Of a stretch of 64,000 nucleotides of DNA, positions 32,557 to 41,115 are shown piece after piece; positions within the stretch are counted from its first letter, which is position 1; each line of letters begins with the position of its first letter. The notes under the pieces are model-generated. The model saw nothing but the letters and a program-made list of their open reading frames with translations, had not been told where the DNA came from and searched no databases. A program made the translations under genes and the position numbers. The stretch covers positions 42,252-106,251 of the forward strand of contig NZ_JAGGKM010000009.1 of NCBI RefSeq assembly GCF_017873715.1, given 5' to 3'. The DNA comes from Cytobacillus luteolus. Lineage in GTDB: Bacteria; Bacillota; Bacilli; Bacillales; Bacillaceae_L.

Positions 32557-32682
32557 TAAGTATTTTACTTTTTTAGATAAGTATTATGGGATTTAGTTTA
32601 AGTATTTTAATTATATTGGTAAGTATTTCATGGCTAAAATTAAGTAATTTAGTGATTTAGTTAAGTATTTCCAAATAATTGG
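32557..32682. repeat. Six direct repeats phased exactly every 21 bp
   Basis: Units start at 32557, 32578, 32599, 32620, 32641 and 32662. Each begins TAAGTATTT or a one-to-two-base variant (TAAGTATTA, TAAGTAATT) and continues with about 12 unrelated AT-rich bases. The phase is exact to the base while the spacers differ. It lies in the 387-base spacer between the small gene at 32697 and doxX; apart from this and the Fnr box that spacer shows nothing else. Confidence 0.85.
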
Positions 32683-32696
32683 TATTATCCTCCCCC

Positions 32697-32912
32697 TTAA
32701 AGCAATCCAGTTGCCATTACGAGTCCGAACAAGACTAGTAATAACCCTAAATATAATAATGATGCTTGACTTCCTACCGAAATCAGCAAAAAAAAGAGGG
32801 TTACGAACCACTGCTTACCCTTACTGTTGCTATCTTCTGTTTCTTTATAGTGATATCTAATATTAAGGACCATGATTAGTAATCCAAGTAGTGATACGAG
32901 TAGCCAAGCCAT
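32697..32912 (-). CDS. Small two-helix membrane protein, 71 residues
   Basis: ATG at 32912 with AGGTGAAG upstream. Two hydrophobic helices (AWLLVSLLGLLIMVLNI near the N-terminus and WFVTLFFLLISVGSQASLLY onward) flank a short charged loop HYKETEDSNSKGKQ. A longer frame to 32960 lacks an SD. No family recognised. It lies between the ABC exporter operon and the 21-bp array on the minus strand. Confidence 0.6.
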   Translation of the reverse strand: MAWLLVSLLGLLIMVLNIRYHYKETEDSNSKGKQWFVTLFFLLISVGSQASLLYLGLLLVLFGLVMATGLL

Positions 32913-32991
32913 ATACTTCACCTCATGTAAAAAAGAGTTATTAGTGATTATTGTTACCATAAACTTGTAATAATTCCCCTTTTATCCATAT

Positions 32992-33050
32992 GGGGCCTGA
33001 CCCCCAGTCCGTTAAAGCTTTAACGCGCCGGGGGTCAGGCCCCAAAAGAC
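32992..33050. repeat. Dispersed palindromic repeat, copy 2
   Basis: GGGGCCTGACCCCCAG, centre TTAAAGCTTTAA, CCGGGGGTCAGGCCCC, then AAAAGAC. Same family and same orientation as the copies at 6381 and 35788; lies five bases after the stop of the ABC permease gene. Confidence 0.88.
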
Positions 33051-33054
33051 ATAT

Positions 33055-33852
33055 TTAAGATCCAGTGCTCGAGTAGTTACTTATGCCAAAGTTCCATACA
33101 CGGAGAGCAATGAACCATAGTACTACGGCTATCACTGGTGTTAGCAAGCTCATCATGATTGGTCCTTTATCCAAGAAAAAGCCTGCTGGATAATAGCTTG
33201 CGAAGGCATATGGAATTAGCCATGTTAGTAAAATACCAATTGCCTTATGATAGATTCCTAGTGGATATAATGCAAATTCAGATAGTGAAAATGTGCTCCA
33301 CATGAACATATTGCTTTCAACAAACCAAAAGCTGGTCGTTGTCGTAATTAAGTTAATCGCAGCAAAGATAAAGCCACCGCTAATCACAAACACCAGCATC
33401 ATGAAGAAATCCAAAACTGTAAATCCAATCCCTAACTCCATCACTGATTTCGTGACAAGGATAATGCCAATCACCAGGTTTCCAAACCCGTCTTGTTGAA
33501 TCTTATCAGCCACCAAATGAAACAGAGGTGAAATCGGCCTTAATAGCAATACATCAAACTTGCCCTGCCTAACATATTGCTGACCTAGCACCCACAGGTT
33601 ATCAAAGAAGATATGATTGATACTTTTTGCAAGTGTTAACATTCCGTAAATCAATGTAACCTCATAAAACGTCCAGCCTTGTATGTCACCGATGTTATCA
33701 AAAATAACCCATATAAAGAAGATTCCACCGACCTGAAGTAAGAAGGTTGAGAAAAACCCTATCAAAAAATCCGCTCGATACTCAAGCATTACTTTAAAAT
33801 TTTGCTTCACAAATTCTAAATACAATTTAATATATCTCACAATCGATCTCAC
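33055..33852 (-). CDS. ABC-2 exporter permease (DUF990-like), second
   Basis: Membrane protein of 265 residues with six predicted helices. The opening YLEFVKQNFKVMLEYRADFLIGF is the DUF990/ABC2_membrane_6 signature, and LRPISPLFHLVADKIQQDG forms the conserved cytoplasmic loop after helix 2. Last gene of a three-gene operon (ATPase, permease, permease) separated by two to three bases each. Probably one half of the membrane channel of a drug or lipid exporter; substrate unknown. Confidence 0.88.
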   Translation of the reverse strand: MRSIVRYIKLYLEFVKQNFKVMLEYRADFLIGFFSTFLLQVGGIFFIWVIFDNIGDIQGWTFYEVTLIYGMLTLAKSINHIFFDNLWVLGQQYVRQGKFDVLLLRPISPLFHLVADKIQQDGFGNLVIGIILVTKSVMELGIGFTVLDFFMMLVFVISGGFIFAAINLITTTTSFWFVESNMFMWSTFSLSEFALYPLGIYHKAIGILLTWLIPYAFASYYPAGFFLDKGPIMMSLLTPVIAVVLWFIALRVWNFGISNYSSTGS

Positions 33853-33855
33853 CTC

Positions 33856-34665
33856 TTACCCTCCTTGAACCACAATCTTTTTCAATGCATGCTTAAAGAA
33901 CATCCGTGAAAGGATCCACAGAACAACTACCCATAACAACTGAAACAGAAGTGACTCAACCATTTTTTGTCCCTCGACAAAGCCTAAATAAATGGAGATT
34001 GGGGTATAGACCATATCCTTAAATGGCAGGAAACTTACAATATCTCGCAAAACTCCAGGAAAAAACACCAGTGGAACAATTGCTCCTGAAAAGAAGTTCA
34101 TAATTGCCTCTTTCAATACCTGTAATCCCCAGCCATTCGTTGTGTAAAATGATAGTAACCCGACGATAAACTCTATAAAGAAAGCGATCGTAATTGCCAT
34201 AAAAATACTGATAACAAAGAACATACCCGAACTTATACCCGCTGGCCCAAGTAAGCCAAACATCAATGCCGAAATAATAAGTACTGGTGCCCCATTTAAT
34301 ACCGTAAACATTAAAAAATCTCCGACCCTCGTAGAGTACATCGCAAACTGATAGTCAACTGGTCGCAGTAGTTCCATCGATATCTGCCCTGTTTGAATTT
34401 GGTGTGCAATCCAATTATTCACGCCCCAACTGATCGCAATAAACAAAATTCTTGAAAGAATGACATATGTAATCATTTCTTGAAAGGTTATTCCTTTTAA
34501 TACTTCTTTGTCACTGTATACTGCTGTCCAAATATAATAAAACACAATAATTTGCAAAATGTTTACAAAAACCGATGCCCATACCGAAGCAACATATGCC
34601 AAGGTGGTTTTCATACCCATTGCACCAAGTGTAGCCATTTTACGCAATGTCCACATGTTAACCAC
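33856..34665 (-). CDS. ABC-2 exporter permease (DUF990-like), first
   Basis: Membrane protein of 269 residues with six predicted helices, homologous in layout to the gene downstream: LRPVDYQFAMYSTRVGDFL corresponds to its partner's LRPISPLFHLVADKI loop. The two permeases probably form the heterodimeric channel. The start codon lies two bases after the ATPase gene's stop, with GAGGTGGTTAAC in front. Confidence 0.88.
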   Translation of the reverse strand: MVNMWTLRKMATLGAMGMKTTLAYVASVWASVFVNILQIIVFYYIWTAVYSDKEVLKGITFQEMITYVILSRILFIAISWGVNNWIAHQIQTGQISMELLRPVDYQFAMYSTRVGDFLMFTVLNGAPVLIISALMFGLLGPAGISSGMFFVISIFMAITIAFFIEFIVGLLSFYTTNGWGLQVLKEAIMNFFSGAIVPLVFFPGVLRDIVSFLPFKDMVYTPISIYLGFVEGQKMVESLLFQLLWVVVLWILSRMFFKHALKKIVVQGG

Positions 34666-34667
34666 CT

Positions 34668-35654
34668 CTATTTATATAAACTCTTTACAATCGTTTCAAT
34701 TGACACTTCTTGAATCGATAGATCAACAACTTCACAATAAGGAGAAACAATATTGATGACTTGTGTTGCAGTAACGGTTTCTCTATTAAACTGGATTTCT
34801 AGTGTATCTTCAGCTTCTTTTAAAAGAGACAAACCTTCACTCTTCTCGATCACATCATATAGATCTTCACTTTTGGATTTTACTTTAAACACAACCGTTC
34901 TTGTTTTACCAAGTACATTTTTAACACTCTCAAGGTCACCGTCATAAATGACTTTCCCATAATCAACAAACATCACTCTTGAACATACTTCTTCAATATC
35001 CTGCATGTCGTGTGTTGTAAGAATAACGGTGACTTTTCTCTCTTTATTAACCGTTTTAATAAACTCTCGAATTTTTTCTTTAACCATTACATCTAATCCA
35101 ATTGTAGGTTCATCTAAATAAACAACTCTTGGGTTATGTAAAAAAGCAGCTGCAATTTCGCATCGCATTTTTTGTCCTAAGCTTAGTTGTCGTACTGGAG
35201 TTTTCAATAATTCATCCAAATCTAGTAACTCTCTAAACCGATTCAAGTTTTCTTCGAAAATATCTTTTGGTATTTCATAGATATTTTGTAGAAGATTATA
35301 AGACTCGATCACTGGCAGATCCCACCAAAGTTGTGTTCTTTGACCAAATACAGTACCAATCTGCTTATTATTTCGAACACGATTTTTTTGTGGAACCAAT
35401 CCATTAATAAGAACCTCACCACTCGTTGGTGTTAAAATACCGGTTAACATTTTAATTGTGGTCGACTTGCCTGCACCATTCGCCCCAATATACCCAACAA
35501 CTTCTCCTTCAGCAATTGAAAAACTAATATCATCCACTGCCGTTTTCGTTCTGAACTTGGGACGAAAAACGTTTTTAATTGCCCCAATCAACCCTACATC
35601 CTTCTCACTGATTTTATACTCTTTACGTAAATTCTTTACTTCAATGATGCTCAC
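34668..35654 (-). CDS. ABC exporter ATPase
   Basis: Nucleotide-binding protein of 328 residues. Walker A GYIGANGAGKSTTIKML, signature LSLGQKMRCEIA, Walker B RVVYLDEPTIGLD and the switch histidine in LTTHDM are all intact. The C-terminal 90 residues are a DUF4162-like extension common in multidrug/daunorubicin-type and NatA-like ATPases. First gene of the operon with two DUF990-type permeases. No biosynthetic or regulatory gene is next to it. Confidence 0.92.
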   Translation of the reverse strand: MSIIEVKNLRKEYKISEKDVGLIGAIKNVFRPKFRTKTAVDDISFSIAEGEVVGYIGANGAGKSTTIKMLTGILTPTSGEVLINGLVPQKNRVRNNKQIGTVFGQRTQLWWDLPVIESYNLLQNIYEIPKDIFEENLNRFRELLDLDELLKTPVRQLSLGQKMRCEIAAAFLHNPRVVYLDEPTIGLDVMVKEKIREFIKTVNKERKVTVILTTHDMQDIEEVCSRVMFVDYGKVIYDGDLESVKNVLGKTRTVVFKVKSKSEDLYDVIEKSEGLSLLKEAEDTLEIQFNRETVTATQVINIVSPYCEVVDLSIQEVSIETIVKSLYK

Positions 35655-35787
35655 GAGCTATGACCTCCATTAAAACCACATGATAATTCTTCATTTTGTA
35701 GAAAACGCCTAATTTTACAATATCTTCTACCCTAAGCACAATACTTAAAATGTAAATTTATAAAAAATACAAACGGTTGCACTATAA

Positions 35788-35840
35788 AGCCTGACCCGCA
35801 ACGCGTTAAAGCTTTAACGCGCCGGGGGTCAGGCCCCAGA
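35788..35840. repeat. Dispersed palindromic repeat, copy 3
   Basis: AGCCTGACCCGCAACG, TTAAAGCTTTAA centre, CGCCGGGGGTCAGGCCCC. The left arm has diverged from the right (CCCGCA against GGGGG), so this copy is the least symmetrical of the three. It lies about 20 bases after the DUF3892 gene's stop, same orientation. Confidence 0.85.
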
Positions 35841-35858
35841 AGACACAATTAGACAGAG

Positions 35859-36173
35859 TTAAAACTGTGGTAAGTTGTCGAGGTTATTTTCTTTGACACC
35901 ATCTGGTTCGCTTCGTAGGATGTCTCGTCCATATTTGTGAAAGACGTCAACATGGGCAAGCTTTCCACCTTTTGCTTCGTTCAATGCCGTGACATAGTCT
36001 AATTCACGGCCGCTGCTTGTTTTAAAGGCAATCAGATCACCATCATCATTTTTGCGTACAGCTACGATTTCCTCAGCTCCTGATGAAACATTGTCAAAAG
36101 CCTCTACTTTTGCTTGTTCTTCTCCCTGATGCTTGTACTCATTAAATATTTGTTGATAATCTTTAATATCCAT
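35859..36173 (-). CDS. DUF3892 protein
   Basis: Acidic soluble protein of 104 residues. The C-terminal half EEIVAVRKNDDGDLIAFKTS, SGRELDYVTALNEAKGGKL and HKYGRDILRSEPDG is the DUF3892 domain, found in many Bacillaceae without known function. The ATG at 36173 has GGAGGTG, but that SD is buried in a long hairpin formed by its own leader (36178-36229). Confidence 0.85.
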   Translation of the reverse strand: MDIKDYQQIFNEYKHQGEEQAKVEAFDNVSSGAEEIVAVRKNDDGDLIAFKTSSGRELDYVTALNEAKGGKLAHVDVFHKYGRDILRSEPDGVKENNLDNLPQF

Positions 36174-36177
36174 TAAA

Positions 36178-36229
36178 AAACACCTCCGAACATACGTTTA
36201 GTATGAACGGAAGGTGGTGTTTTTATAGC
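36178..36229 (-). promoter_or_regulatory. Leader hairpin covering the SD of the DUF3892 gene
   Basis: On the minus strand AAAACACC, TCCG and CATAC (read as their complements) pair across a five-base loop: the right arm GTATG-TT-CGGAGGTGTTTT contains the SD GGAGGTG. The left arm carries CACCACC. Sixteen or more pairs hide the SD. CGAACATACGTTT at 36187-36199 also resembles a LexA box with one mismatch, but this may just reflect the hairpin. Confidence 0.6.
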
Positions 36230-36358
36230 ATTAATTCTAATTTTGTTCAAACAATACTTCTCTAACTTCTTGAGCAATACTAACTGGTAAACATTAACGT
36301 TTTTTTAATGATTAAAAATTATTAGACGTAAACACCCTATTACATAGGAGGTGTTCGT

Positions 36359-36517
36359 ATGGCTAGATTAATCAACCCAGTTGAACCAAGTAAGAGAAAC
36401 AAACCAGGTATTGACGGCCAGCTTCATGGAGGAACAATGGAGGAAGTTGATCAAATGTCAAATGCAATTGCTGAAGCGGTTGAGAACATGACCAAGGATG
36501 ACGAAGAGAAAAAATAG
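36359..36517 (+). CDS. Small hypothetical acidic protein, 52 residues
   Basis: ATG at 36359 behind a perfect AGGAGGTG, TAG at 36517. Soluble: basic start MARLINPVEPSKRNKPG, middle QLHGGTMEEVDQMSNAIAEA, and a charged end TKDDEEKK. No family recognised; size, composition and SD recall small spore or stress proteins, but this is a guess. A hairpin AAGCTAGC/GCTAGCTT at about 36545-36573 follows. Confidence 0.7.
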   Translation: MARLINPVEPSKRNKPGIDGQLHGGTMEEVDQMSNAIAEAVENMTKDDEEKK

Positions 36518-36567
36518 ACGATTTTTAGAAAAGCACGGTATACAAGCTAGCTTGGTTCTGCGCCACG

Positions 36568-37072
36568 CTAGCTTCTAATCTTCTTTTCATATTTATTATG
36601 CCCATCCTTGGTACCTACCAAATCAAACCCATTTTCTTTGTAAAAATGATTTAATCTACGTCTCTGAAACACAATCTAATCGAATATACTCTTTATCATA
36701 TCGGTTGGATTGGATCCAATTCAATAAACTTCTACCTAAACCTATGCTCATAAAGGAAGGAATCAAAGCTAACCTATGTAAGTAAAGTCCTTCTAAGGAA
36801 GCATCTTCTCCCCAAACATGCCTATCCCATTCACTAGGTGCCTCTAAAACCGTAAAAGTCCCAATTAGTTCAGTGTCTTTTAATACAAGGTACGTCTCAC
36901 CACTTGAAATAGATTGTTCTATTTCTTCGTCATCTCCACCTTCTAACAGATAACCCCATTGCTTGATTTCGTTTTCTCTCATCCACATCGCCAAATCCTT
37001 TAACATGGAAATGATTCGGCCACTATCCTCAGTTGTGGCCACTTTAATTTGAAATCCATCCAAATTGGTCAT
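36568..37072 (-). pseudogene. GNAT acetyltransferase with C-terminal frameshift
   Basis: The intact frame 37072-36656 gives 138 residues with GNAT text: HRLALIPSFMSIGLGRSLLN (motif A) and YIRLDCVSET, then stops. A shift of one base at the stop continues the family's missing end: RRLNHFYKENGFDLVGTKDG, then HNKYEKKIRS, ending at 36568. Homologues normally read CVSENxRLNxFYKxxGF, so a two-base loss (or one-base gain) around 36660 is likely. Either a young pseudogene or a sequencing error; the shortened protein lacks the beta-7 hairpin needed by most GNATs. Confidence 0.7.
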
Positions 37073-37089
37073 TTTTTCCCCCCTAGCTT

Positions 37090-37656
37090 TTACTGCATTG
37101 GTTTCTCATAGTTATTGATAAATAATTTTATTTCATTTCCTTTTCCAATTATACCAGGTTTTTCCACACTACAGACAATTCCTCGACGTTTTCTTCCTGC
37201 TAGTACAAACATTTTATCGAGATTCGGAATGTCTGGAAATGCTTTTTGAATTTCCTTTCCCGGTAATTTACATGGTAAGTTCTCACCATTACAAATAAGG
37301 CCTGTCCCGTCAGGAAAAATTAAACGAGAACCCATTGTTAATTTTGTGAAATCTGATATCCCACTTACTAATAGATTTGCACCTAACCATTCAGGTTTAA
37401 CTTCAGGAACACCTAGCTGGTCTGCAATAAGCCTACAATCCTCCACCGATACAATGGTAACTTGTCGTCTATTAAGGATTTCTGTTCCACGCTCATACAT
37501 AGGTTGACGAACATCTGCTGGTCTTGTCATACCATAGTGTCGGTCACCTGGTAATCCTCCAAACTCAACATTAACCTCGTTCACTCGCTCTGTTACAAAA
37601 GTTTCAGGATCAAATGCTACTAATATGGCTTCCACTTTTAATACTGCTTTTTCCAA
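37090..37656 (-). CDS. MOSC-domain protein
   Basis: Protein of 188 residues with a MOSC (molybdenum cofactor sulfurase C-terminal) domain: VEFGGLPGDRHYGMTRPAD, RQVTIVSVEDC, PEWLGANLLVSGI and NLPCKLPGKEI including the conserved Cys. MOSC proteins bind molybdenum cofactor or act in metal-sulfur chemistry (YiiM/YuaD group). TTG start with AGGAGA seven bases upstream. Context gives no partner; modAB elsewhere in the window supply molybdate. Confidence 0.88.
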   Translation of the reverse strand: MEKAVLKVEAILVAFDPETFVTERVNEVNVEFGGLPGDRHYGMTRPADVRQPMYERGTEILNRRQVTIVSVEDCRLIADQLGVPEVKPEWLGANLLVSGISDFTKLTMGSRLIFPDGTGLICNGENLPCKLPGKEIQKAFPDIPNLDKMFVLAGRKRRGIVCSVEKPGIIGKGNEIKLFINNYEKPMQ

Positions 37657-37864
37657 GTTTCTCTCTCCTCATGCTTATGTCAATTATCAACTATTATTTC
37701 CATCCTTCTATTAATAACCCCACCTACCCATTTAAAACTTGCTCAGAGGTTATGATGACTATTTTTACCAAAGGATGCTATTTCCACGTTTATGCTGCTA
37801 TACATGTCCTCACCCTCATACTCCACCAAACATAAAATAAGTTTAGAGCTCAACAAAAAGGAGG

Positions 37865-39196
37865 GTGGTTAACCTGAAAAAATATAACATTCTTTACAAA
37901 AAATATTATAAGAGAAAGATTCGTCTTTCTAAAAATTTTATACAAGAATTTAACCTTACAAGTAAGGTAGTTACATTAAAAATCGGACAGTGGTCCAAAC
38001 AGTTTAATATAATTGAATCAAATGTTTTATCTGATGACACAATCGGTCTTCCAAAATCTAAAATTCCATTTACTTTACCAGCCAATTTAACTTATGAAAT
38101 AAAGGTAGAAGACAATATGATTCATATTGGCCCAATAATTGGGATTCTTGCAAAACAAAAAAGTAACTTTAAGCAATATGAGTTCAAAAAATACAACTCT
38201 AGGCTCCGGAACTACAACGAAATTAACGGAGTGGTCTTTCTGTGCTCTGAAGCAGGGATCAATATGGAAGAGCGAACTATAAAAGGATATTACTACAATC
38301 CAAATGCAAGGAATAAAAAAATGAAATGGCAGGAAGGAATCTTCCCTTACCCTGACTCATTTTTCAAACGAGTTAGAATTCAAAAAGTCCTTCAAAAAGA
38401 GTTGCTTAATCAAATGGGTGACACTATTTTCAATTCTCATTACTTTGATAAATTAAAACTTTGGGAAGTCTGCTCAGGTGATAGTGAAGCTAAAAAACTT
38501 TTACCAGAAAGCAGGTTTTATAAGAATCAAGAAGATATAGAAGACATGGTAGAGAAACATGATCAAGTCTATATAAAACCCATCAGAGGGATGCAAGGGA
38601 TAGGTATTATTAGGATAGAAAAGAAAGATGACCAGTATATTATTACTGATGGTGAAGGCAATAAAGTAAAGTTCCCTTCAATAAATAACACAATGGATTA
38701 TCTGAATACAAAGTTAACGAATAAACATGGTTATATTTTGCAACAAGGGATTCCAACTTTATATAAGGATAAACACACTGATTTCCGTTTTTATTTTCAA
38801 AAGAATAAAAACAAGGAATGGATATGTCAGGGAACGGTTGGTAGAGTAGCTAAAGAAAATCGAATTGTAACAAATTACAAGCATTTATCAGGCCTACTGT
38901 CAGGAAATAAAGCAATTCAGTTACTTTTTCAGACTGATTCCAATCATGCACAAGAAATACTTAATAAGACTATTGAAGATTGCATGATTATTTGTCAGCT
39001 TATTGAAAAAGAGATGGGGCATTACGGAGATATCGTATTTGATGTGGTTATAGATGAGAATAAAAAAACATGGGTTTTAGAAATAAACAATCGAATCTAC
39101 GGACTTAAGAGCTTACAAAGATTGAAGAAATTTAAAATGCTTCGAAAAATACTAACAACCCCAATTGAATATGCAAAAGCTCTCACCAATTTTTAA
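37865..39196 (+). CDS. YheC/YheD-type ATP-grasp protein (spore-associated family)
   Basis: Protein of about 440 residues. The N-terminal 110 residues are the YheC/D cap; the ATP-grasp part shows WQEGIFPYPDSFFKRVRIQ, VYIKPIRGMQGIGIIRIEKK (ATP lysine and glycine loop), HTDFRFYFQKNK, and the metal-binding end GDIVFDVVIDENKKTWVLEINNR-type text. YheC/YheD of B. subtilis are mother-cell proteins linked to the spore coat. Start uncertain: GTG 37865 abuts the SD AAGGAGG, whereas a CTG at 37874 has ideal spacing. A strong hairpin follows the stop. Confidence 0.85.
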   Translation: MVNLKKYNILYKKYYKRKIRLSKNFIQEFNLTSKVVTLKIGQWSKQFNIIESNVLSDDTIGLPKSKIPFTLPANLTYEIKVEDNMIHIGPIIGILAKQKSNFKQYEFKKYNSRLRNYNEINGVVFLCSEAGINMEERTIKGYYYNPNARNKKMKWQEGIFPYPDSFFKRVRIQKVLQKELLNQMGDTIFNSHYFDKLKLWEVCSGDSEAKKLLPESRFYKNQEDIEDMVEKHDQVYIKPIRGMQGIGIIRIEKKDDQYIITDGEGNKVKFPSINNTMDYLNTKLTNKHGYILQQGIPTLYKDKHTDFRFYFQKNKNKEWICQGTVGRVAKENRIVTNYKHLSGLLSGNKAIQLLFQTDSNHAQEILNKTIEDCMIICQLIEKEMGHYGDIVFDVVIDENKKTWVLEINNRIYGLKSLQRLKKFKMLRKILTTPIEYAKALTNF

Positions 39197-39219
39197 GGTA
39201 GATAGTTTGAACTATATCG

Positions 39220-39254
39220 CTGCACACCAATTGATAGACTCAATTGGTGTGCAG
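39220..39254 (+). terminator. Hairpin after the YheC/D gene
   Basis: CTGCACACCAATTG and CAATTGGTGTGCAG form a perfect 14-bp stem; the tail is AT-rich but lacks a pure T-run, so termination efficiency is uncertain. Confidence 0.65.
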
Positions 39255-39335
39255 TATATTTTGATATCAGAAGTCTATTTATTTTTTCACATAAATGGTA
39301 ATATATGTTTGTCTACATACTATTTGAGGTGAATT

Positions 39336-40478
39336 ATGGAAAAGGACTTTTCTTCATTAACGCGACAATACGATTTAGATTGGATTCGTGTCATAGCAAC
39401 ACTTGCTGTATTTCTTTACCACTGTACAATGTTTGTAAACCCATTTCCCTGGCACATTAAAAACAACGAACTTGATTCAGATGGCATTTTAGTTTTTTCA
39501 CTTTTTGTAGGAGCATGGATTATGCCCTTATTTTTCGTCATCTCAGGTATGAGTGTTTCCTACGCATTGAAAAGCAGAACAATGTCCGGGTATGTGAAGG
39601 AACGCTTTATTAAATTAGGAGTACCCCTAGCATTTGGTGTTTTGATTTTAACTCCTCATCAAATCTATATTGAGAGAATAACAAACGGACAATATGATGG
39701 CTCATTCTTTTCCTTTCTTCCTCATTTTTTTGATGGAATTTATTTAGACATTGGTGGTTCTGGGAATTTCGCTTTTTTTGGTTTACATTTATGGTATTTG
39801 CTTGTATTACTTGTATTTTCACTACTAACTTTACCTTTATTCCAAAAAGTAGGAATAAAACAATTCAAAACCCATCATTTTTATATACTACCTATTTTCC
39901 TATTTCTATCAAACATCATTAAAACACAAGGATTAGGTGGCTGGGATCTCATTTTTTATTTAATTGTTTTTATGTATGGGTATTATTTTCTTTCAAGTCC
40001 ATTATTTAAAACCGCTCTTAAAGCAACCATTAAGATTCACATGTTCATAGCTGTTGTCACTACAATTGTTTACATCGTTTGGTTTATGAGTGGCTTCCCA
40101 AAGCCAGGTACGATTGAAAGTTGGATCTATTTTGCAGTAAGAACATTTAGCTGCTGGAGTCTTCTACTATGTGTTTTCTATTTCGCAGATCGATATCTAT
40201 CCTTTTCCAACAAATTTTTAACTTACACAAGTGAGGCATCCATGCCATTTTATGTATTACATCAACCAGTTATTGTTTTGATCGCTTATTTTTTACATGA
40301 TTTATCATGGCCAATTTATGTAAAATTGTTAATACTTGCTGTAGTCTCATTTGTTATCATTATGCTTAGTTATCATATTATCATTCGAAGATTTAATAGT
40401 TTACGATTTTTATTTGGGATGAAAGTGCAAAATAAGGTGAAGAGCGATACGACTTTTTCTACTTTCACTTCAAAATAA
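39336..40478 (+). CDS. Acyltransferase-3 (AT3/OafA-like) membrane protein
   Basis: Membrane protein of 380 residues with ten predicted helices. It has the AT3 marks: YDLDWIRVIATLAVFLYHC (Arg and the catalytic-type His), the FFVISGMSVSYALKSRTM followed by YVKERFIKLGVPL (R/K loop), and FYVLHQPVIVLIAYFL in the tenth helix. AT3 proteins transfer acetyl or other acyl groups to extracellular glycans. This one resembles the MdoC-like subgroup. Neighbours do not show which polymer is modified. Confidence 0.88.
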   Translation: MEKDFSSLTRQYDLDWIRVIATLAVFLYHCTMFVNPFPWHIKNNELDSDGILVFSLFVGAWIMPLFFVISGMSVSYALKSRTMSGYVKERFIKLGVPLAFGVLILTPHQIYIERITNGQYDGSFFSFLPHFFDGIYLDIGGSGNFAFFGLHLWYLLVLLVFSLLTLPLFQKVGIKQFKTHHFYILPIFLFLSNIIKTQGLGGWDLIFYLIVFMYGYYFLSSPLFKTALKATIKIHMFIAVVTTIVYIVWFMSGFPKPGTIESWIYFAVRTFSCWSLLLCVFYFADRYLSFSNKFLTYTSEASMPFYVLHQPVIVLIAYFLHDLSWPIYVKLLILAVVSFVIIMLSYHIIIRRFNSLRFLFGMKVQNKVKSDTTFSTFTSK

Positions 40479-40628
40479 TGTAAATTATAATGCCTAGGGC
40501 ACAGAATATTGGAACTGTCCCTCTTTTATTATGTAAAAAAGATTCAATCCTATTAAAAGATCGATCCCTGCACTCCAACACTTTTTGAAGCATAGGATAA
40601 ATGACTATTTTTAATATGGAGGATCGTC

Positions 40629-41066
40629 ATGAATCAATATAACAATTATTATTCCCACCTTAGAAACACCGCTCAATTAATAAGGGATATCCAAAAAGCC
40701 ATTAATGGGGAATATAGCGCAATTGCCTGTTATGAAAAATTAGCCCAATTAGCACCATCACCTTTAGAAAAAGAACAGATTTTAGAGATACGTGAGGATG
40801 AACAACGTCACTATGAAGAATTTCGCAAGATTTACAGATTATTAGTAGGAAATCCAGCACTTTCTGAGCACACTGAAGAATGTCCAGACTCCTATATTGA
40901 TGGAGTAGAATTCTCATTTGTAGATGAACAAAAAACCGTTGATTTTTACTTAGATATTGCTGACCAATCGGAAGATCCTTATATCAAGAAAACGTTTCAA
41001 CGCGCAGCAGCAGATGAACAAAATCATGCGGTATGGTTTTTGTTTTTTTCACAAAAAAATCAATGA
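40629..41066 (+). CDS. Ferritin-like diiron protein
   Basis: Four-helix bundle of 145 residues with ferritin/rubrerythrin-type ligands: INGEYSAIACYEKLAQ (first Glu), EIREDEQRHYEEF (ExxH), then YLDIADQSEDP and ADEQNHAVWFLFF (DExxH-like second set). Cytosolic; Tyr-rich start MNQYNNYYSHLRN suggests relation to spore-coat-associated ferritin-like proteins, though not certain. SD ATGGAGGA before the ATG at 40629. Monocistronic. Confidence 0.82.
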   Translation: MNQYNNYYSHLRNTAQLIRDIQKAINGEYSAIACYEKLAQLAPSPLEKEQILEIREDEQRHYEEFRKIYRLLVGNPALSEHTEECPDSYIDGVEFSFVDEQKTVDFYLDIADQSEDPYIKKTFQRAAADEQNHAVWFLFFSQKNQ

Positions 41067-41115
41067 AAAGACGAAATAGGATAGATAGGTTACATATTGA
41101 TCTACCTATCCTCCT

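Noticed and set aside
32557..32682. CRISPR array
   Set aside because: The conserved part is only nine bases and the period 21 bases, too short for repeats and spacers; no cas genes are present.
36187..36199. Third LexA box (CGAACATACGTTT)
   Set aside because: One mismatch, and it lies inside the arms of the DUF3892 leader hairpin next to the SD, so the resemblance may be a by-product of that structure.
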